Assembly: GCA_016234985.1 (NCBI GenBank) | Contig: JACRNK010000186.1 | Coordinates: 1 to 11,392, forward strand | DNA: 11,392 bases | Direction: 5' to 3' | Source of the DNA: Deltaproteobacteria bacterium | GTDB lineage: Bacteria; Desulfobacterota; GWC2-55-46; UBA9637 | Shown: positions 5,776-11,392 of the stretch, piece by piece | Numbering within the stretch: the stretch's first letter is position 1 | Layout of the letters: the number at the start of each line of letters is the position of its first letter | The notes under the pieces: model-generated | Told to the model about the DNA's origin: nothing | What the model saw: only the letters and a program-made list of their open reading frames with translations | Databases searched by the model: none | Translations under genes and position numbers: made by a program

Positions 5776-6996
5776 CTACACTGCCTTTGCAACCCTATTA
5801 TTTTTGTAGTGCCTTAATGCCGCAATCCCCGGCAGGTCTTTGCCTTCCAGCAATTCCAGAAATGCCCCGCCACCGGTTGAGAGATATGACATCTTTGCGT
5901 ATTCACCTGCCCTGTGGATGGCCACATCCGTATCGCCGCCGCCCACAATGGTCAGCGCATATGTGTTGGCCACATTGGTAACCATCTGGAATGTGCCTCT
6001 GCTGAATGCGTCCATTTCAAAGACGCCCATTGGGCCGTTCCAGATAATGGTCTTTGCGTTTTGTATGGCTTCGCCAAAAAGTGTTGTGGTTGCCGGGCCT
6101 ATGTCCAGGGCCATCCACTCTTTGGGTATCTCCTGATAGGTTACCACCTTGGTTTCAGCCGATGGATCGAATTTATCGGCAACAACAAAGTCAACCGGCA
6201 GATATAGTTTAATGTTCTTCTGTTTTGCTTTTTCAATAACAGTCTTTGCATGGGTTAAGGCAGTATCATCCACAAAGGATTTTCCAACCTCATAATCAAG
6301 GGCCTTGAAAAATGTCAACGCCATGCCGCCGCCGATGATGAGCTTATCCACCTTTTCGCACAAGCTGGACAGGACGCCAATCTTATCCGATACCTTTTTC
6401 CCGCCGACAATGGCAATCAGCGGTCTAACCGGATTTTTCATGGCCTTTTCAAAATAGGTGAGTTCTTTTTTCATCAGGAAGCCCGCGCCGCAGAGCTTCA
6501 CATATTTAGTCACAGCCACATTTGAGGCATGGGCGCGGTGCGCGGTTGCAAAGGCGTCGTTTATGTAAACATCGGTCAGGTTGCCCAATTTTTTTCCAAA
6601 CTCATCGTCATTTTTTTCTTCCTCAGGATGAAACCGGAGATTTTCAAGCAGCAAAACATCTCCCTGTTTCATGCCGGATACCATTTTTTCCGTTTCGGTT
6701 CCAACACAGTCTGGGGCCATAGCTACATCCTTTTCCAGAAGCCTGCCCAGCCTTTTGGCAGCCGGGGCAAGGCTCATATCAGGAACCCTTTTCCCCTTGG
6801 GTCTTCCGAGGTGGGATGCCAGAACAACCTTAGCGCCCTCATCAAGCGCATAATTTATGGTGGCGAGCACCGCCCTAATGCGGGTATCATCCGTGATATT
6901 CCCCTTATCATCAAGAGGCACATTAAAATCGACACGGATTAAAACCCTCTTTCCCTTTATGTCCAGGTCATCTATGTATATTAGATCCAAATCCAC
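5776..6996 (-). CDS. pgk: Phosphoglycerate kinase
   Basis: Transfers phosphate from 1,3-bisphosphoglycerate to ADP, the first ATP-forming step of lower glycolysis. 406 residues, normal. N-terminal substrate site: [10 protein letters not shown] (21-30), the SHLGRPKG loop, [12 protein letters not shown], and AHRAHAS. C-terminal nucleotide domain: [33 protein letters not shown], and [14 protein letters not shown] followed by [14 protein letters not shown] chose GTG at 6996 because GGAGG lies six bases upstream. An in-frame TTG at 7035 would add 13 residues that contain this ribosome site as codons and do not look like the family. It follows the M23 peptidase gene by 84 bases and precedes tpiA with the repeat between. 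Confidence 0.96.
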   Translation of the reverse strand: MDLDLIYIDDLDIKGKRVLIRVDFNVPLDDKGNITDDTRIRAVLATINYALDEGAKVVLASHLGRPKGKRVPDMSLAPAAKRLGRLLEKDVAMAPDCVGTETEKMVSGMKQGDVLLLENLRFHPEEEKNDDEFGKKLGNLTDVYINDAFATAHRAHASNVAVTKYVKLCGAGFLMKKELTYFEKAMKNPVRPLIAIVGGKKVSDKIGVLSSLCEKVDKLIIGGGMALTFFKALDYEVGKSFVDDTALTHAKTVIEKAKQKNIKLYLPVDFVVADKFDPSAETKVVTYQEIPKEWMALDIGPATTTLFGEAIQNAKTIIWNGPMGVFEMDAFSRGTFQMVTNVANTYALTIVGGGDTDVAIHRAGEYAKMSYLSTGGGAFLELLEGKDLPGIAALRHYKNNRVAKAV

Positions 6997-7080
6997 AGAA
7001 TGCCTCCAAATAATATTTGAGCCTCTTGTAATCAAAAGGGTTTTTGAGGTTAGAGACTATGTCTATATTATTGCTGTATA

Positions 7081-8175
7081 TCATTGACACCTCCATTCAT
7101 AAGTTTTGGTGCCATTATAAGTTAATATATACCAATAGTTGGGAATACATTGATTTGGTAACTGTGAACAAGTATTTGCGCATGAACGGGGTGGGCCATA
7201 TGGGCCAGTGCAATAATTTTCATCGCATGGAGTAACTCCACTTGTTGACGCCCAATAATACCCTATTTTTGTATTGCCCGATATTGCTTCGCATATAAAT
7301 CTATTAAAACAATTAGACCCATAAAATGTGCAAGCTACTACGGGATTGCTCAAACTACTACCGTATATTATATTACAGTCTGAATTAACACATTGTTCTG
7401 AAACCAATACCCATACCCCATTTGTCATCCTCACATTCTTTGTAACCTGAGTTCCACAATTATCTTTTACTGTAACCGTTGCAGTTCCGCATTGTCCTGA
7501 TACAGTCACAACTCCAGTTTGCGTTATAGAACCCTTGCTAATACTCCATGTATAAGGTTCTGTCCCTCCTGTTGCTGTGTATTGGCTGCCGTCAGTAGGC
7601 GCATCAGGGCCGGAGAGGGTTAATTCTGCCAGATCCTCTGAGTTGCATACACAAGGAAGAGGATCTTGTTTTGCACCATCTTCCCCAATCGGAGAGTATT
7701 CAAGATGCAGATGTGGGCCGGTTACTCCACCTGTGGTATCTGCTTTTCCTATTATTGTGCCTTTTGTTATTTCCTGTTTTTCAGTCAGATGGCTTGTGCT
7801 ACCTTCCTGTAAATGGGCGTATAGCGTTATTGATCCATCTGTATGTTCTACAACTACATACCTACCCCACCCTTGTGTCATCAGTCCGAGATCGGTAGGT
7901 TTAGATAGTTGTTTTAGTTCATAATCGATTTTCAATACTTTGCCATCTGCTACAGTAAGGACATTATCCCCATCAACTGCCTTATAATCTACACCGTAGT
8001 GCTTTGGTTTTTTGGTATCATTAAACGGCCTGTTGACCTTCAAACTGCGTTCAAGAGGCAACCCCCAAGACATTCCTCCGCACCAACTGGTCTGTCCATA
8101 GACAGGAATAACAAAATTAGAACTAAGAAATAATGAAACAATAACTGAAAGGTAAACAGCCAATCTATTCTGCAT
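7081..8175 (-). CDS. Exported M23-family (LytM-like) metallopeptidase with cysteine-rich tail
   Basis: 364 residues. A signal peptide spans 1-27 (hydrophobic LAVYLSVIVSLFL core, cut likely after VYG). The M23 domain at about 40-175 keeps all expected residues: zinc ligands H59 and D63 (HYGVD) and H157, with catalytic H121 (YAHL) and H155 (GPHLHLEY). Such enzymes cut peptide bonds in peptidoglycan or in other peptides. Residues about 185-250 look like an Ig-like beta domain (GSQYTATGGTEPYTWSI, then GTATVTVKDNCGT). The tail 258-364 is cysteine-rich; the mature protein holds 16 Cys, pointing to disulfides outside the cytoplasm. ATG 8175 has GGAGG eight bases ahead, 13 bases after the previous gene. 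The catalytic domain is sure; the role of the tail is unknown. Confidence 0.85.
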   Translation of the reverse strand: MQNRLAVYLSVIVSLFLSSNFVIPVYGQTSWCGGMSWGLPLERSLKVNRPFNDTKKPKHYGVDYKAVDGDNVLTVADGKVLKIDYELKQLSKPTDLGLMTQGWGRYVVVEHTDGSITLYAHLQEGSTSHLTEKQEITKGTIIGKADTTGGVTGPHLHLEYSPIGEDGAKQDPLPCVCNSEDLAELTLSGPDAPTDGSQYTATGGTEPYTWSISKGSITQTGVVTVSGQCGTATVTVKDNCGTQVTKNVRMTNGVWVLVSEQCVNSDCNIIYGSSLSNPVVACTFYGSNCFNRFICEAISGNTKIGYYWASTSGVTPCDENYCTGPYGPPRSCANTCSQLPNQCIPNYWYILTYNGTKTYEWRCQ

Positions 8176-8188
8176 GACTTATCCTCCG

Positions 8189-9076
8189 TTATTTAAAGGT
8201 AGTCCCTACAATTACAATCGCCTCATAGGTATCTTCAATATGTCTCAGATTTGTAAATACATCATCCGGCAATGTGGCACTTATTGTTTTAGCAATGGAA
8301 TCAAAGGTGGAAGGGAATATTTCAAAGTGGTCAAGAGCTTCTTCTCCACCTTCTTGGAAAATCTGGACAAATACTCTTAATTTTGTACCAGAAGGTAGTG
8401 TGGTAATAAAAGAGTCTGGAACATTAAGAACTACATCAAAGGAGGTTGAAGGCGCAACATAACCCGAATTTATCCTGATTTCATAGGGAAGTCGGGGACC
8501 TGCTTTAAATATGGAGCCACTCACATTATAATTCTCTTGCGTTTCAGGAAAAGAAGTTGCTGATACTGTAACACTATTATTATTCAAAAATGCCCCAGCA
8601 GGAAATATTACCGAAGCATATCCTTCAAGTGTGACTGTTCCACCTTGGGGTGAGATTATACCAGAACATCCTTCACAGAGAACTTTTACTGTTATGTAGT
8701 TTCCCCCTTGACCTTTTAAGGTAACTGTAAGGGTATTGGTGGATTGAATGGATATAACCTTTGATGCAGGATTATTATTTCGCAGGTCACTGGAGCCAAT
8801 TATCTCTACACCATTTATTGAGACAGATACATTTTTCACCTCATTCAGGTTGGCTGCACCGCTCTGAACCCATAGGGTATAAGTTCCTGTGGTAGAGGTG
8901 GCATGAAAGGTGTCTGTGTATGTAACCGGTTTTCCTTTTGGTTTGTCATACTGTTTGGGGCCGAATATCGTTACGGAATTAGTTTGTGAAAAGGCGGGAA
9001 CTGTATTTACCAACAGAATAAAGCATAAGCTAATGATGCCTGTTATGATAGCGAAATATTTTTTAATAGGTTCCAT
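8189..9076 (-). CDS. Secreted beta-rich protein with ZU5-like segment, function unknown
   Basis: 295 residues with a signal peptide at 1-30 (ITGIISLCFILLVNTV core, cut likely after AFS). Residues about 36-133 resemble a secreted beta-sandwich module (IFGPKQY, SVSINGVEIIGSSDL, NTLTVTLKGQGGNYITVKV) that I associate with exported proteins of Desulfobacterota-like bacteria. Residues 141-175 resemble a ZU5-type stretch (SPQGGTVTLEGYASVIFPAGAF). The rest is beta-rich with no catalytic motif seen. CEGC at 134-137 is the only cysteine pair of the mature protein. GGAGG precedes the ATG at 9076. It is followed 13 bases later by the M23 peptidase, so the two are made together, probably as partners on the cell surface (inference). 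Confidence 0.75.
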   Translation of the reverse strand: MEPIKKYFAIITGIISLCFILLVNTVPAFSQTNSVTIFGPKQYDKPKGKPVTYTDTFHATSTTGTYTLWVQSGAANLNEVKNVSVSINGVEIIGSSDLRNNNPASKVISIQSTNTLTVTLKGQGGNYITVKVLCEGCSGIISPQGGTVTLEGYASVIFPAGAFLNNNSVTVSATSFPETQENYNVSGSIFKAGPRLPYEIRINSGYVAPSTSFDVVLNVPDSFITTLPSGTKLRVFVQIFQEGGEEALDHFEIFPSTFDSIAKTISATLPDDVFTNLRHIEDTYEAIVIVGTTFK

Positions 9077-9091
9077 AATACTACCTCCTCT

Positions 9092-9122
9092 AAAAAATAG
9101 AATTTTTGATTCAAATTTCTAT
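9092..9122 (-). terminator. AT-rich hairpin with T-run after gap
   Basis: On the - strand ATAGAAATTT (9122-9113) pairs with AAAATTCTAT (9106-9097) with one mismatch, followed by a run of T through 9092. It lies 15 bases after the gap stop and before the secreted-protein pair. The stem is weak (mostly A-T), so it may only reduce read-through. Confidence 0.4.
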
Positions 9123-9136
9123 GGCGTTTTTTTATT

Positions 9137-10168
<1,032 letters not shown>

Positions 10169-10174
10169 TTAGAT

Positions 10175-10202
10175 ATTATAATTATTCGTTATTAAAAGGC
10201 AA
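10175..10202 (-). promoter_or_regulatory. Sigma-70-type promoter for gap
   Basis: -35 TTGCCT at 10202-10197 and perfect -10 TATAAT at 10180-10175, 16 bases apart. The expected start near 10168 leaves a leader of about 24 bases carrying GGGAGG before ATG 10144. Confidence 0.65.
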
Positions 10203-10229
10203 GGTTTTTTTATAAATTAAAGCAGGATT

Positions 10230-10928
10230 TTATTTTCTGAGCTCTTTTAAGAGTTTTGCGGTGGTCTTGAGAGATAACTGCCCCGGCGCCGAAGACTCTG
10301 TAACCGAGCAGTAAGTGATTAAAGAGCCGAGCATGGGGAAAAAGAGCCTTGATGCAATCCCCAATTTTCCCATTGCAATGATAATTATATCTTTATGTGA
10401 TACGACAAGCGAGGCAAGTCTGACAATATCCTTTTTTTCCCGCGCAAATGCCGCTATCTTAACTATGTCACCGCCTGCCTTTTTGCAATTCTTTACAATT
10501 GCCTCAAGCCTTTTTTGTTCAGGAGTGCTTTTAAAATTATGATAGGAGATAATTGCCTTTTTATTCGATTCGTGAGCCGCCTTTATTACATGTTTCAGTA
10601 TCTTTTTTGAGCCAAGCTCTATATCAACCGCATCCACAAAAGGCATGATATTTTGAAATAGTCTCAGCCGTTCCTTCTCGCTTATGCCGCTCTTTCCACC
10701 CTCTGCCTTGCTCCGTATGGTTGCCAGCAAAGGCAATTTTTGAGCTTGAATATGCCTTACGGTTTTTTGAACAGCAGCAACATCTTGTTTTTTAAAGCAA
10801 TCTATACGCAGCTCTAAAAGGTCTGCCCCGTTTCTTTTGGCTTGAGCTATTGCCTTCTTGTCTTCGCCGTCTATTATGACAGCGGCTATATTAGGTCTAT
10901 TTCCAACTTCAAGTTTTCCAATCTTCAT
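10230..10928 (-). CDS. aroD: 3-dehydroquinate dehydratase, type I
   Basis: Third step of the shikimate pathway: dehydrates 3-dehydroquinate through a Schiff base. 232 residues, near the usual length. Key residues are present: E39 and R41 (LLELRID), R72 (ATIRS), catalytic H130 (ISYHNF), Schiff-base K157 (DIVKIA), and the substrate-closing SAPGQ (213-217) after MGKLGIASR and a GSLITYCSV strand. AAAGG precedes the ATG at 10928. The gene lies upstream of gap on the same strand, with a separate gap promoter between them, and is divergent from the methyltransferase at 11037. No clear terminator follows it, so some read-through into gap is possible. Confidence 0.94.
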   Translation of the reverse strand: MKIGKLEVGNRPNIAAVIIDGEDKKAIAQAKRNGADLLELRIDCFKKQDVAAVQKTVRHIQAQKLPLLATIRSKAEGGKSGISEKERLRLFQNIMPFVDAVDIELGSKKILKHVIKAAHESNKKAIISYHNFKSTPEQKRLEAIVKNCKKAGGDIVKIAAFAREKKDIVRLASLVVSHKDIIIIAMGKLGIASRLFFPMLGSLITYCSVTESSAPGQLSLKTTAKLLKELRK

Positions 10929-11001
10929 TTAAAATGCCTTTCTAAAAGCCTATTTATCAATACTCAAACACAGGCAAAAAGTCAAGAGGACTGTCTTTCC
11001 A

Positions 11002-11030
11002 TTGCCTATTTCTATTGCCTGTAGTATATA
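11002..11030 (+). promoter_or_regulatory. Promoter for the right-edge methyltransferase gene
   Basis: -35 TTGCCT at 11002-11007 and -10 TATATA at 11025-11030, exactly 17 bases apart. The predicted start, near 11037, coincides with the ATG, so the mRNA would be leaderless. No ribosome site is seen. Confidence 0.5.
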
Positions 11031-11036
11031 TTTGCC

Positions 11037-11392
11037 ATGTATGAAAATCCAAAAGGTTTCTGGAACGCCTTAAAGGCCAAATGGTATTGGAAGGGGCTTA
11101 AATACAGTACACTGCCGAAAACAGCGCTGAGTATTATCCTTCCCAAGACCAGAGACTGCAAAACCTTTCTTGATGTTGGCTCAGGCTGCGGCACACTTGC
11201 AATACCGCTTGCGAAGGCAGGCAAGAAGGTTACGGCTCTTGACCCTTCGCCCGCCATGATAAAACTTTTGGATGAGGAGATAAAAAACCTTGTCCCTGCA
11301 ATCTTTAAGCAGGGAAAGAGGCTGAAAAACATAAAAACAATCAATGCTGCATTGGGAGAGGCGGAGGTAAAACCGTACGATGCAATTCTCTG
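11037..11392 (+). CDS. Class I SAM-dependent methyltransferase, 3'-truncated by window edge
   Basis: 118 codons are visible, open to the right edge. The protein begins MYENPKGFWNALKAKWYWKG and contains a SAM-binding motif I at about residues 46-54 (FLDVGSGCGTLAIPLAKAG nearby), then VTALDPSPAMIKLL, where the D of ALD is the acidic ribose-binding residue. This is a Rossmann-fold class I methyltransferase; substrate unknown. An in-frame TAG at 11022-11024 shuts off upstream extension, so ATG 11037 is the likely start even though it lacks a ribosome site. It is divergent from aroD with 108 bases between the two starts. Confidence 0.85.
   Translation, partial: MYENPKGFWNALKAKWYWKGLKYSTLPKTALSIILPKTRDCKTFLDVGSGCGTLAIPLAKAGKKVTALDPSPAMIKLLDEEIKNLVPAIFKQGKRLKNIKTINAALGEAEVKPYDAIL

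Noticed and set aside
6997..7035. Longer pgk start at TTG 7035
   Set aside because: It would turn the clear GGAGG ribosome site into codons and add 13 residues foreign to the family; GTG 6996 is ideally placed.

Overview
The window looks like a bacterial chromosome of moderate GC content. It carries a conserved housekeeping backbone with a short, AT-rich accessory island inserted in it. The gap / pgk / tpiA / secG / tRNA-Leu order, the style of the secreted proteins and the strong GGAGG ribosome sites fit a Nitrospirota- or Desulfobacterota-like bacterium. This placement is an inference from gene style only, and no marker here fixes the phylum.

Layout. (1) 2-1099, + strand: most of rho, the transcription termination factor, open at the left edge. 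It is followed by an inverted repeat and a small AbrB-type DNA-binding protein (1187-1387). (2) About 1388-4457, all genes on the - strand: a restriction-modification island starting directly at the 3' end of a tRNA-Leu gene. In transcription order it holds a truncated XRE/Cro regulator, the N-terminal part of a DNA methyltransferase (M1-N), an HNH endonuclease, a complete DNA methyltransferase fused to a MerR/excisionase-type helix-turn-helix (M2), an unrecognised 74-residue protein, and the C-terminal part of a methyltransferase (M1-C). M1-N and M1-C look like the two ends of one enzyme, with the HNH/M2 module sitting between them. (3) 4458-10144, - strand: a glycolytic and secretion cluster read as gap, two exported proteins, pgk, tpiA, secG, tRNA-Leu(GAG). 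The usual gap-pgk neighbourhood is interrupted by a beta-rich secreted protein and a cysteine-rich M23 peptidase. (4) 10230-10928, - strand: aroD, and divergently from it at 11037 the start of a SAM methyltransferase that runs off the right edge.

How the parts work together. gap, pgk and tpiA encode three consecutive steps of lower glycolysis/gluconeogenesis. secG encodes a translocon subunit, and the tRNA-Leu sits 29 bases downstream of it. The island is plausibly a type II restriction-modification system with two methyltransferases, one broken or split. M2 appears to have its own promoter, an almost or fully leaderless start, and three TGTTG repeats spaced exactly 10 bp apart between the -35 box and the start codon. 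These would be a natural operator for M2's own helix-turn-helix. That promoter-operator and the interleaved methyltransferase are the most interesting features of the window.
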